From: Macrothele yani
Lineage: Eukaryota; Arthropoda; Arachnida; Araneae; Macrothelidae
DNA: 64,000 nucleotides
Direction: 5' to 3'
Assembly: GCA_039090855.1 (NCBI GenBank)
Contig: CM077025.1
Location: 94,096,489 to 94,160,488 of the forward strand
Made by a program: the position numbers and the translations under genes
Notes under the pieces: generated by a model
Seen by the model: only the letters and a program-made list of their open reading frames with translations
The model's database searches: none
What the model was told of the DNA's origin: nothing
Shown here: positions 31,712-42,660 of the stretch, in pieces
Numbering within the stretch: position 1 is the first letter of the stretch
Layout of the letters: each line of letters opens with the position of its first letter

Positions 31712-33345
31712 TTGATTCATCCAGATGTCTTTTGCTACCTTTGTGGCCAATACACCCTTAAAGAAAGTAGGAAACCTATTTATGAGTTTGTGAAGAGGGC
31801 ATATCTTGGTTATTTTGGTGTTCAGCTTGGAGACCAAGATAAATCGTGTGCTCCTCATATTGTATGCAAAACTTGCACGGAGCACTTACGGCAGTGGACA
31901 AATGAAAAAAGGAGCTCTCTGAAATTTGGAATACCAATGGTGTAGATGGGACCTAAAATCCACCTCGATGACTGTTATTTTTGTCTTGTCAGCATCGAGG
32001 GTATCAATAGAAACAATCGAAGCAATTGGACATATCCTGACCTCGATTCGGGAAGACGACCGCATCCACACTCACATGAGGTGCCCATTCCATCTTTCAT
32101 CCACTTACCAGAGCTGCCAGAAGATGAGGAATCATGCGTGTCTGATCACATACATGATAAAAGCAGTGGAAAAAGTGACAGTGATTTCGTAGGAACTTCA
32201 TCAAGTGCTCAACCTTTTAACCAACATGAATTGAGTGACCTCATCAGGGATCTGAACATCTCAAAGGAGTCTTCAGAATTGCTGGCCTCCAGGTTGAATG
32301 AAAAGAATTTACTTCAATCTGGAACCAACATTACGTTTTACCGTAGCAAAGAAAATAATTTGCTGCCCTTTTTCTCTAAGGACAACAACCTAGTGCTCTG
32401 CAATGATGTCAGTGGCCTTCTCAGGAAAATGGGTCTGTCATCATACATGCGAAATGAATGGCGCCTTTTCATTGATAGCTCCAAGCGGAGTTAAAAATGT
32501 GTTCGTTTACACAGCGGCAACATATATGGCTCAATTCCAATTTGTCACTCAGCCAGTATGACTGAGACGTACGAGACAATCTCTCTAGTCTTTGAAAACC
32601 TGAAGTATCAAGAACATCAATGGATGACTTGTGTAGACCTAAAAGTAGTGAACTTTCTCCTTGGTCAGCAAAGTGGCTACACAAAATATCCGTGCTTTTT
32701 ATATCTTTGGGACAGCAGAGCCAAACACGACCACTGGATAAGAAAAGTGTGACCTCTCAGAAAAGATATGGTAGTTGGAGAACAAAACTGTCATTAAGGA
32801 ACCTTTGGTAAGCAGAGACAAAATCATCCTCCCACCTTTACATTTCAAGCTAGGCCTAATGAAACAATTTGTAAAGGCATTGAACACAGAAGGTTTGTGC
32901 TTTGGCTATTTATCACGTACATTTCCTGAACTGAGCACGGAGAAACTGAAAGCAGGGATTTTCGATGGTTCCCAGATATGGCAGCTTATGGACGATCCAT
33001 ATTTCATAGATTCAATGGACAACATTGAGTCTTGTGCTTGGACTTGGTTTGTTCTAGTTGTCAAAAACTTTCTTGACAAACATAAGTCAGACCACTACTC
33101 TGAATTAGTTGAAGACATGCTCTCCAATTTTAATAAGCTCGGCTGTAATATGAGCATCAAGGTCCATTACCTACACAGACACCTAGATCGCTTTGCACAA
33201 AGCCTTGGTGATTTAAGCGAAGAGCAAGATGAAAGATTTCAACAAGGCATAAAAACTATGGAAGACAGATAGCAGGGTAAGTGGGATATCCACATGATGG
33301 CATATTTCTGCTGGAACCTTCAGCCGGACTGTCCTCGTTGATCTC
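31712..33345 (+). pseudogene. Orphan multicopy arthropod protein, CxxC N-terminus; pseudogene
   Basis: One long frame is interrupted by stops at 31943 (a former Trp codon by context), 32492 and 32750, a frameshift between 32752 and 32775, and a stop at 33270. About 530 codons remain readable. The start is uncertain: an ATG at 31693 is out of frame, and the recognisable protein begins at IHPDVFCYLCG. The N-terminus has CYLC (31733), CKTC (31868) and DDCYFC (31967), likely metal-binding pairs. Downstream are YRSKENNLLPFF, EWRLFIDSSKRS, VDLKVVNFLLGQQSGYTKYPCF, LPPLHFKLGLMKQFVKAL, KVHYLHRHLD and SEEQDERF. I recognise this as a protein repeated many times in arthropod genomes but without assigned function. 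Conserved Asp, His and Glu in the C-terminal half and the flanking TIRs make a transposase role plausible, which is inference. Confidence 0.75.
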
Positions 33346-33356
33346 ACTCTAGAAAG

Positions 33357-33646
33357 TCCTATAAAAGACGTTTCTCATATGTTGAATGACTGGTCAGTTT
33401 ATATACTCTTGTGTTGAAATATATAAATTTAGTAATAAGTGCTTGTTTCAATAGTATGTTATTTAGTATCAATATTTGTAAAGATCATGTCAAAAATAGT
33501 CCTATAAAAGACGTCTTTCATATGTTGAATGACTGACCATTTTATATGCTCCTGTGTTGAAATACACAGATTTAGTGATATGAAATGTGCTTGTTTCAAT
33601 CGTATGTATATAGTATCAATATTTGTCAAGATCATGTCAAAAATAG
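33357..33646. repeat. About 145-bp direct duplication after the orphan gene
   Basis: TCCTATAAAAGACGT ... GATCATGTCAAAAATAG occurs twice back to back (33357-33500 and 33501-33646), about 90% alike. It lies between the coding relic and the right TIR. Confidence 0.9.
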
Positions 33647-33769
33647 CTGATTATGCGATGTAGGATCCCGAATTTTGACGGATGACCGGTGAAATTAGCA
33701 TATATTGGGTGGGTATGCCATATCACCAAAACTAGATCTGATAGGGCAAAACTGATGCCAAAAAAATCT

Positions 33770-33814
33770 GTAACTCTACGAGAAACTTTCTCCGATAGTT
33801 TCTCGTAGAGTTAC
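33770..33814. repeat. Perfect 18-bp hairpin next to the right TIR
   Basis: GTAACTCTACGAGAAACT (33770-33787) and its exact reverse complement (33797-33814) are separated by 9 bases. It lies just outside the right inverted repeat of the orphan element. Confidence 0.9.
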
Positions 33815-34075
33815 ATATTTTTTTACATGATGCAACGTATTTTTACACATTTATAAGAAATTGCACGCTAAATTCTATTCTTAAATGCAAGTCTTTTTAC
33901 TGTACAGTATGGCACAGAAGTAGTGAAAAACTCCATTTTAATTTTTATTTCGAGTAACCCACAGCCCCGCCCAGTAGGGGTCGGTGCTAGGAGCTACTCG
34001 AAATTTTCAAATGGAAAGAGAGGTCTTGCGCCATATTGTTGGCAAGATCTCCTGAAATGTAGCAAGTTGGTTTTT

Positions 34076-35900
34076 AGCACGTCTTTTGTAAAAAAAGATC
34101 GTGCTTCTGTTATCGGTTTGTCCGACAGTCCGTCCGTTCGTCTGCACCCACGGTATCTCTGCAACTATTAGTCCGATTTGAAAAACTCTTTTTGCATTCG
34201 GAAGCTTGAAATATGTGAATGATGATCCTTTATCTCGTTTTTTTTTTTTTACGATGCACAATTTTGCCGCTAGGGGGCGTAAATGCAGATGATGTCGAAT
34301 TCAAAATTGCGTTCTAATCCACATATTTGCTTCTAAACATCCGATTGAAAAAATTCTTTTATCTTTCGATTCCATTTATATTGAAGAGTATTTTAGATAT
34401 AGTTTCATTTTCAAATTACGCATAGATTTTTCGCTAGGGGACGTAAAAATAATTTACATTTTTTCCGATAACTCCTTCTCCTAAAACTCCGATTTAAAAA
34501 ATCTTTTTTCAGCGGATACATCTCCTAATGAAAAATCTTTTGCATATAATTTCGAATTTTTGTTAAAGAATACTTTGGCCACCAGGGGCGTAAGTGTTAA
34601 TTTTTGCTTCTGACGTATTTGCCATAAAATCTGAGCTTCTAAAATATCGATTGAAAAAATTCTTTCGTGGACTGATGTCACTCACATCGATAAACGTTTC
34701 GGAATATTTTCTCGCTAAAATATCCCACAGTTTCTCCGCCAGGGGCTTAGATGTATATCCTATTTTAGTCAATATCTCTACTTTTAGGAGTCCCACTTGA
34801 AAAATTCCTTCTTTCTTGGATAGTGTTTTCCGTGTGACATGTTTTTCATATAATTTCAAAAGTTTCAAGTAATTCATAGACTTTCCGCTAGGGGGCGTAA
34901 AGGTAAATTGCGTTTCGCTCTTTATCTCTGCTTCTAAATCACCGATTTGAAAAATTCTTTCTGCACCGGATACAGCTCCTGATGGGAAATCGTTTGCACA
35001 TAATTTCTAATTTTTGCAAAAAAAAAAGGTTTGGCAACCAGGGGGCGTAAATCTTAATTTCCGCTTCTGTTGTATTTGCAGCAAAATATGAGCTTCTAAA
35101 TTCTCGAATTGAAAAAAAACGTCGTTTGTTGACTGATACTACTCATGTCGACAAACCTTTTAGAAACATTTTCTTCTTAAAATAGTGCATGGTTTCTACG
35201 CCAGGGGGCGTAGATGTACATCTTATTTTTGTCAATATTTCTACTTCTAAGAGTACGATTTGAAAAATTCTTTCTTTGTTGGATAGTGCTTTCGATGCTA
35301 AATGTTTTTCCTATAAATTCAAAATTTTCAAGTAAATCATACACTTTCCGCTAGGGGGCACAAAGGTAAATTGCGTTTTCTTCGTTATTTCTGCTCTAAA
35401 AGCTCTGATTTGAAAAATTCTTCCTGTATCGCATACTAGACCTGATGGAAAATATTTTTCACATAATTTCTAATGTTTGGTAAAGAATGGTTTGGCTACC
35501 AGGGGTCATATGTGTTAATTTCTGCTTCTGAAGTATTTGTTGCAAAATCTGGGCTCCTGAAAACTCGACTAATTTTTTTTTCTTCGACCGATACCGCTTA
35601 TGCGGATAAACCTTTTGAGAATACTTTCTTCCTAAAAAAATGCATGGTTTTCCCACCAGGGGACGTAAAGTCACATCTTATTTTTATTTCTGTTTCTAAG
35701 AGCACGTAAGCTCACGGTTCCGTTTCCAGCAATATCTGAGGGATTAAAAACCCGATTGAAAATCTTCTTTCTTTGGTCAGATTTAGTATTTTCCATAAGG
35801 TTCTATTGACTTTTAATAGCTTTGATAAATTGAATTTGCGTCTGAACGGTTCAAAAGACGTGCTTATTACACCCGAAAATTCGGTGTCAACTTTCTTGTT
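34076..35900 (+). mobile_element. Helitron-like non-autonomous repeat, copy 1
   Basis: Starts with a palindrome (AGCACGTCTTTT ... AAAGATCGTGCT) and a CCGTCCGTTCGTCTGCACCC stretch. It then has about ten diverged units of 150-160 bases, each with a form of CTAGGGGGCGTAAA and CCGATTTGAAAAATTCTTT (for example 34273, 34434, 34890, 35203, 35353, 35657). It ends with the hairpin CCCGAAAATTCGGTGT and TTCTTGTT. The host element's opposite arm gives an empty site: the insertion lies between T34075 and A35901 with no target duplication, as in Helitron-type transposition. No Rep/helicase is encoded. Confidence 0.7.
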
Positions 35901-36260
35901 AAATTTGGTTTTATCTTTATGAGGTACAAAGTTATTGCCCACAATAGCGACACTAAGGTGCACTGTGACTGGTAGGAAAAATTGCGTTACTTCTGACACG
36001 TTCGTGTTTTTTCTTTTGTTTGTGTGAATGTACCGTACCTATTGTGTTTTACGGTAAGGAACCACGTTTCCGGCGATGAAACGAGGGGTCCGGTGACCGC
36101 GCTGAGGGAGGGATCAGGGTCATTCAATAATTGTACACGGAAAGGGGGAGGGGTAGTGTAGTACATCACTGAAAAAATCTTTGTGTTTGACGTAACATGG
36201 TTATTACTTTGTGCTTTATAAGGTGCATGGTACGACAAGTTTGAGCTGTGCATTGCTGCT

Positions 36261-36669
36261 AATGGTGGTCACTTCAGACACATGTAATCGGTAGGCATCG
36301 TCTAACAATGTCTGATATTGTGATACTTAACCAATTTGTACTGTTAGTAGCTTCAGATGTAGGAATGTCTGCAGGTATTGATTTGACTTGGAAAACATGC
36401 CATCTTACAATAGACTCCAAATGTGTAAAACTGGACGTATCTTTTGTAGTATTTTATATCCCTCGATTACATGTTATCTCAACAGTTTGGCATAACACAT
36501 TTGATAAAATAAAGATATGATAAATGTTAAAACCATAAGTTGTTCCGATTTCTGACATCTTTCCGGTGATATGGTGTGACCCGACTTTACCATGCAACAT
36601 TTCGTGAAATTCCCTGCCCGGATCCCCACAAGGTGGCAAAACCCGTTGGTTCTTACCCCTTTGACATAA
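36261..36669. other. Loop of the long-TIR element
   Basis: Frames at 36308-36520 and 36474-36779 carry no recognisable motif. Nothing else is seen. Confidence 0.4.
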
Positions 36670-37257
36670 AACATAACGACAATTGTATGTTTATGAACTA
36701 CAAAGCGCAATAAATTAAATTTGCGAAATATGTCATTGTAACAACGATGTATTACACTACCCACCCACTCACTTTCCATCTGCGATTATTGAATGACCCT
36801 GTTCCCCATCCCCAGTACGGTCACCGGACCCCTCGATTGCTGGCCGGAAATCTGGATCCGTGCCGTGAAACACAATAAGAACGATGCATTCACACAAACT
36901 AAAGAAAGAAAACAAATTTGTCAGAATTAAGTAACGTAATTTTTCCTACCACTCATAGTGGGCACTCATAGTGAACTTTAGTGTCTCTACTTTGTACCTA
37001 ATAAAGATAAAACAAAAATTTAAAATCCAACTCACACACATTTTCGGAGATCTTTCCAATGACATGTCACACGACCACCTCTTTCCAACAGAAAATTTCG
37101 AGTAACCCCACCCATTACGGGGTCACCAGATCCCCGGTTATATGCCCCACAAGTTTTCTCCTTGCCTTAAAGAGAAATGGCCATCTTGGTTTTTCCGGAA
37201 AACAAATCAATAAAAATTTAAATGGAGTTTTTCGGGGCTTCTGTGCCATACTGTATA

Positions 37258-38426
37258 CACTATATTGACAAAAGTCCCCGGACACCTAGAAGAACACAAC
37301 ATGGCATTTATTCATATACATTAGTATGGTCTCGGTCCACATTTGGCCGTAACGCATGCACTGACCCTTTGAGACATGCTTTTGACAAGGTTTTGGAACA
37401 CAGCGATAGGAATGCGCTTCCATTCAGTACGTTATGCTGCCGCTAACTGTTGCTTAGTAGTAGGCCTTGGTTCCAAACATCATATGCGGCGCTGTAATTC
37501 GACCCATATGTGGTCTATAGGAATAAGATCAGTGCTCTGTGTTGGCCAGTCCACACACGATACGGAATTATCGTCAAACCACGCCGTGGCAGTCCTTGCT
37601 TTATGGCTCGGTGCATTATATTGCTGGAACCAAAATAGCTCATTTCCATAGTATTGCCACAGAGTTAGTAGGGCATAATTGTCCAGAATATCGAGGTAGA
37701 CGTGCTGGTTAACAGGTTTGTCCGCGATAACCAATGGGCCGGGACCATACCACGAAAAACACCCCCACACGAGTACACTGCCAGCTCCAAACTTAGGGAA
37801 TAGTACACTGTGGTAAATAGCGTTCCTCCGGCTGCCACCATACCCACACACGGCCATCAGACTGATGGATCGTTTATCTTGATTCATCAGTTAATAGGAT
37901 CCGTTTCCATTTATCTACGGTCCACGATAAATGATTTTTACACTATGCTAAATGACGAGTAGCATTCTGAGTGGAGATGAAAGGCTTATGAGCAGCCACA
38001 CAACCACGGTAACCCATGGAATGAAGTTCTGTGCGAATGCTTCGATTTGCTGTAACGACTCTCCTGAGGATTTGACGTCCTCTATCACTGCCTTTCTTTG
38101 GTCTGTCGGTACGTTTTGCTGCTTCAGGTACGCCATGTGTCTTCCACTTATTCAGTACACCCAAAACAGTTGACTTGGGTATGTTTAAAGGCCTCTCGGT
38201 TTCTCTTATGGACAACCCACTAATATAACATCCAACAATCTCTCCTTTCTCAAAGTGAGTTCTCTCCCGCGGCGACATTTTCACTGAACCTCACAGTGCG
38301 ATAAGACCGTGGTCAGCTGCAGGCTTGTTTTTATACCGTTTGCAGCTGTGCCGCGCATCTTGACAACGCAGTGGACCCGTTCATTTGCTTTTGAAGGAGT
38401 GTCCAGTGACTTTTGTTAATGTAATG
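37258..38426 (-). mobile_element. Tc1-like DNA transposon with TIRs and TA duplications
   Basis: Left end CACTATATTGACAAAAGTCC from 37258; right end, read in reverse from 38426, CATTACATTAACAAAAGTCA. Both lead into GGACAC. TA dinucleotides flank at 37256-37257 and 38427-38428. The left boundary touches the right end of the preceding long-TIR element, only a few bases away. Confidence 0.87.
37400..38284 (-). pseudogene. Tc1-like transposase, decayed
   Basis: Starts at Met 38284 or 38278 (MSPRERTHFEKGEIVG) with a helix-turn-helix (GLSIRETERPLNIPKSTVLGVLNKW) and an RPKKGSDRGRQILRRVV linker. The frame breaks near 37943. Frame 37480-37887 has GAGSVLVWGCFSWYG, the second motif FQQYNAPSH in which Asp has become Tyr, and STDLIPIDHIW where NPIEH is expected. 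The first catalytic DESRF is lost at the break. Same fold as the other Tc1 relics here but a different family, with about 32-bp TIRs. Confidence 0.87.
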
Positions 38427-39179
38427 TATTTGATGTATTGGTAAATGAACAATGAAGCAGCGAAAAGCCTCCGACGTATTTGAACTTGGAAAACAGCCGC
38501 TTCGGAGTTGGAAAATGTTGGTTCAATTAACACAGGCGGAAAAATAAAGACGTCATATTGTCTCCCGAACGGAAAATGATTTCCTGTGGCAAGCTAAGAT
38601 GCTATTACGACTTAGAAGATCTTTTACAAATTTCGAACGAAAATTTCTTTGCACTTGGGTAACAGATTTCGTTTCGAGAAACCAACCAACAGATATCGCT
38701 TTCTTGGCTGATAAAGACACTTTTTAAAACTAACCTTGCGATTGGATCAGTAGTGCCACCTAGTGACCTATTTGGAAAACAGAAAAAAATAAGTTAACAA
38801 ATTCTGCAAAAATTATGTGCATATCCCGAATAGTTTCTTTTCGTAATAATTTTTTAAAATGTTACAAGGACTTTTTAGACACCCTGTATTCTTGAACGAA
38901 TAGGTAGCCGAGGATTACTATCGGTTGACCCAAAGCCTTCTGAGCGATTTCGTACCACTGTCTTTCTGAAGGGAAAGTATACCAATGGACTGTGAAGCAG
39001 GGAATGTGTATGTCAAATGGACAACAATTCAACTATAAACCGGTCGGCGTAGTTCAGTTGGAAGAATAGCGGCTCCGGAGTAGGAATATGTGGGCTCCAA
39101 TCCAACCAAGAAAGATTTCGATATTTTTACGCATGTGTCTTTTTGGAAATACGTGCACTACCCAAATAAATACGAAATT
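38427..39179. other. Spacer with two tRNA-like fragments
   Basis: GGCGTAGTTCAGTTGGAAGA plus GGGCTCCAATCCAACC (39045-39112) looks like a tRNA/SINE head. A more decayed version (TTCGGAGTTGGAAAATGTTGGTTC) lies at 38500-38527. Neither folds convincingly into a tRNA. Confidence 0.4.
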
Positions 39180-39912
39180 TTATTTAGAATCGAGTAAGGC
39201 CACGTTTGTTGTGAATGGCAGCAAGTGCTTGACTCATCATAAATTCTATGATGTGCTTAAGCTCGTTTTGGCACAAACATAGCCAACCCCACAAAAAAAA
39301 TATTACGCAACTCCATCAGTATTGACGGGAGAGAACAGTGATGCCGAACAGTTCTTTTCAGCATGTCTGGTATGTGTTCAATAGGATTGAGATTAGTTGA
39401 CTGAGGAGGCCAGCAGAGATGATGGAACTGTTTCTGCTGCTCAACAAACCATTACGACTCTAGTACGATGTTTTGTTTCACTGTGATCCGCAAAACTGGC
39501 ATCATATGCAGGAAAAACTTTGTAGTACTTGGTCTCCTGCAAAACTCCAACATTCCCTGGATATCATCCTAGACAAGACAGAACAACATCATACAGACAG
39601 TACAACCCACAGCATGGTGCCACCTCCAGGTCTTGGGCTGTGTTCACAATGCTTGCCGGATCCATCGCATGATGAAGCTCTCGCCACACTTTCTCCCGAC
39701 CATCAGTGCAAGACGATTTATAACGTTATTCATCTGACAACATCACTTCCTTCCATTACTGAACTGTCCATTCTCGGCGTTCCAAGTACCATTGTAAGAG
39801 GATTTTCTTCTGTTTTGCTGAGATAAGTGTCCCCCAAACGGACAGACGAGTCCGAGATCGAAATCCTTCAGCACCCTATGAATGGGTTATGTACAAATGT
39901 GCTACTGCTAAT

Positions 39913-42528
39913 TAGGGTGGAGCGAAAAACACCTTTTTTTATTTGAAACGTCACCATGTGCAATAGTTGCGATTTTGTTACTGAAATGATACCCTGAAAT
40001 ATGGATCCCATTATTCGATATCTTAGGCTTTCCCAAGAACCTCGAAGTTTGAAAGTTATCGGGCAAAATTCCTTAAAAACACCCGCTTTCTCCATTTTGT
40101 AAATATAAGAAAATACTGTGTCACCATGTTATTTAATATCACCTTTGAGTGCATAAACACTGGTAAAAATTCTGCAGACATGAGTTAATTTCTTAGGCTT
40201 CCCCAGATCCCTTAAATTATGTAATTTTTCGCCAAAATGGGCATGATAAGAAGCATGGCAACTTATCATGTTGTTCGACAGCAGCCTTACCGTTATCAAT
40301 TTGGGATTAACATTAACAATCCCCCTCTCATACTTTCTAGAAACCTCGTGTTGATTTTCAGAAGCATAACTTGCAAACTTGCGCTTTCCTTTGCTTTTGT
40401 AACTTCCTTCACCTCACCTCACCACCTCCCTCACAGCGCAGGTCTTTTTACGAGCTCGCTGAGTCATCTCTTCACAGTCGTACTGATCCTTTTGGAATAG
40501 AGTGTTGGCGGGTGGCGCGTCATAATGATGCAACAGTTTCTTTCACTCCTAGTTGATTGGAGGTACCGGCATTTTCATTTTGTCGTTCAACTACTTAGGA
40601 TGGCTGAAACAAGAAATAAAGCTGATTGCCCTATTCTCGGGGTTATAAGAAGATGCATGAAAATGTGTTGCCTACGTACAAAGATGCATTGGTGTTGCTT
40701 CATGATGTAAGTGAACAGGTTCAATCAAAAGCTTGTAATGCACCTGTTATTTACCTGCATAAAATACGACGAGAAAAGAAAACGACCCGTCCAACAATTC
40801 AAGATGAGGTAAACCTGACTGGTCCCAAGGTTGTAGCTCTATTTTTGGAAGGAAGAAGGGATGAAACTCGTACGAATACACAGACAGATGATGGCAATTG
40901 GCACAAACGAAAACAATGGGAGGAGCATATTACACTTGTTGAAGAACCGGGTTCCGTCTATTTGGGACATTTTGCACCGAAGAGCAAGAGTGCAAAGGAT
41001 ATTTACGCCGGCATCTTCAGCTTACTGGACCAGAAAACCTTTGACTTGTCGGAGTTAGTCTTTATTGGAAGTGACTAATACCGGCACAAATGCAAGTATA
41101 ATTAGGCGCATTGAAGAGAAGCTCAATTCTCCCGTGCACTGGATTATATGTCCACTTCATTTTACTGAACTGTCTTTACGCTGCCTCACTGAAGCACTCG
41201 ATGGGAAAACATCAGGTCCAAGAGGATTTAGTGGATTTATTGGAAATCGCCTGAAAACGCGTGCAAACCTTCTTATCGTTAATTTCCAGAAAATTGAATT
41301 TCCGTTTCTGTCCGACATAAACTTTGGAGATCTAATCTGGGATCAACTTCATTTGTAGGAAATTTGTAAAACAGTTCTCTGCAGGTGATTTCCCACAAGA
41401 TCTGGCAAATCGGGATCCTGAAACACTTGCACATTCCCGTTGGCTGACCCTCGGAAATCGCATTCTGCGTTGGTATGTTGGAACTAGTGATCTAACACCA
41501 CAACTTGTCTCATTAGCCACCTTTGTAATGAAAGTATATGCAACATCGTGGTTCACGATCAAATGTAACGATACCTGTAAAGATGGTCTGAGAAATTTGC
41601 AGCGTTTTATATCTCGGTTTCAGCATTTTCCAGATAATTTAAAGGATATTTGAAAAAGAGTCGTCCAAGACAACACGTATTTTACCCATGCAGAAAACTT
41701 GCTTGCTGCAATGTGGTTAGATGACAGAAGGTGTGTCCATGAGCTTGCTGTTCGACGCATCATGAAGGCCAGGAAATCTTCCGAAGAAATAACTACCATT
41801 AAGAAATTTTGGATCCCTACAGTGAATTTCCAGATCATCGATTACATCGACCTAATCGACTGGCAAGAGTGAATTGTGCCTAAACCTCACATCACACGGA
41901 AATGGAAAGACGTCGAGTTTCTGGAATTACTACAGTCGGATAAATATCCAAGTTCTTGCCACGAATTTACAAAAATACCCTGCCGTTCTTAGGCAGTAGA
42001 GAGGATGGTTAAGATTGTAACAGATTCTTCTTCTCATGTGTGCGGCCTTCTTGCAAGAGATGGATTCATCACAGTAAAAATTTTGGACAGGAAGCTGTTA
42101 CCAAGTTTTGGAAAAAAACATAATTTCCAAGTTAAATAAACTCACTTCTCAAGTTATACTACTAAGTAAGACTGGTGGCTATCATATTTACATAACATGC
42201 GTTTTCAGAGAAATATGACAAAATTTGAGCTCTTTGGGGAAGCCTAAGAAATTAACTCACGTCTGCTGAATTTTTACCCGTGTTTATACACTCAAAGGTG
42301 ATATTAAATAACATGGTGACACAGTATTTTCTGATATTTACAAAATGGAAAAAGCTGGTGTTTTTAAAGCATTTTTCCCTAAACTTTCAAACTTCGAGGT
42401 TCTTGGGGAAGCCTTAGATATCGATTAATGTTCTCAATATTTCGGGGGTTCATTTCAGTAACAAAATCGCAACTATTGTACATGGTGACGTTTTAAATAA
42501 AAAAAAAAGTGTTTTTCGCTCCACCCTA
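39913..42528 (+). mobile_element. 2.6-kb orphan DNA transposon with ~320-bp TIRs
   Basis: The left TIR starts TAGGGTGGAGCGAAAAACAC (39913). The right end is its reverse complement (42528). The two arms stay alignable for about 320 bases (39913-40235 and 42205-42528), sharing long words such as AATAGTTGCGATTTTGTTAC and ACTGTGTCACCATGTTATTT. CTGCTAAT (39905-39912) and CTGATGAT (42529-42536) are candidate 8-base target duplications with 6 of 8 identical. The element interrupts a Tc1-like transposase whose two halves are recognisable outside. It encodes one orphan protein on the plus strand. Confidence 0.88.
40600..42138 (+). pseudogene. Orphan transposon protein, putative RNase H-like transposase; pseudogene
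   Basis: Begins at ATG 40600 (AETRNKADCPILG), shifts frame near 40630, and is open to 41078. It shifts again near 41070, meets a stop at 41356 and shifts again, with further stops near 41652, 41870 and 41990. About 500 codons remain readable. Features in order: a basic N-terminus; VFIGSD at about 41058-41075 followed by TNTGTNAS (a likely acidic catalytic Asp plus Asn/Gly loop); ICPLHFTELSLRCL (about 41145-41190), a Cys/His pair; LAHSRWLTLGNRILRWY (41425-41475); VYATSWFTIKCNDTCKDG (about 41535-41585); ENLLAAMWLDDRR; then FLELLQSDKYPSSCHEFTKIPC. I know this protein as an unassigned family repeated in arthropods and some other invertebrates. Being the only gene between TIRs, it is probably the transposase, which is inference. 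Confidence 0.78.
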
Positions 42529-42660
42529 CTGATGATCCTGGTTTAATTTAGTAGTGAGTTGCAGCACTCTGAAATATCTGTTCTTCCGAACAATCCTCCT
42601 CACTTTACGACGGTCACGCTTTTAAAGTTCAGTTTTTCTGCCACATTTATGACTTTTGAA

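Larger units (their letters stand above)
31473..33766 (+). mobile_element. Putative DNA transposon carrying an orphan arthropod gene
   Basis: The left repeat 31473-31536 and the reverse complement of the right repeat 33697-33766 align over about 60 bases: TGGCATCAGTTTTGCCCCAT against TGGCATCAGTTTTGCCCTAT, then GCTCTAGGTTTGGAGATAAG against GATCTAGTTTTGGTGATATG, then CACCCGCCCTATAT against CACCCAATATAT. They enclose a coding relic (31712-33345). I read this as a DNA transposon with degenerate TIRs. The outermost bases and a target duplication are not defined. Confidence 0.65.
33905..37253. mobile_element. Long-TIR non-autonomous element with TA duplications, split by a Helitron-like copy
   Basis: The left end CAGTATGGCACAGAAG (33905) and the right end read in reverse, CAGTATGGCACAGAAG (37253), are identical. 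Both are bounded by TA (33903-33904; 37254-37255), as in Tc1/mariner-type elements. The left arm continues to 34075, is interrupted to 35900, and resumes to about 36260. The right arm is about 36670-37253. Matching words include AGGGGTCCGGTGACCG and GGGTCATTCAATAAT. The loop (36260-36670) has no recognisable protein. With the insert removed it would be about 1.5 kb with TIRs of about 0.5 kb. Confidence 0.8.
39180..42660 (-). pseudogene. Tc1-like transposase relic interrupted by a 2.6-kb transposon
   Basis: Minus-strand pieces on both sides of the insertion belong together. The right piece (42529-42660) reads RRKVRRIVRKNRYFRVLQLTTKLNQDH, the linker after the helix-turn-helix. The left piece (39912-39180) continues through decayed text to a PGGGTMLWVVLS segment (GGSVMVWAAIS in relatives, about 39650), WPPQSTNLNPIEHIPDML (about 39425-39370, third catalytic block with Asp changed to Asn) and ALAAIHNKRGL at the end. 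Stops and frameshifts are frequent. TIRs were not found. Confidence 0.75.

Noticed and set aside
31712..33272. A functional host gene with introns
   Set aside because: The interruptions are single stop codons and a frameshift, without splice sites removing them, and inverted repeats flank the unit.
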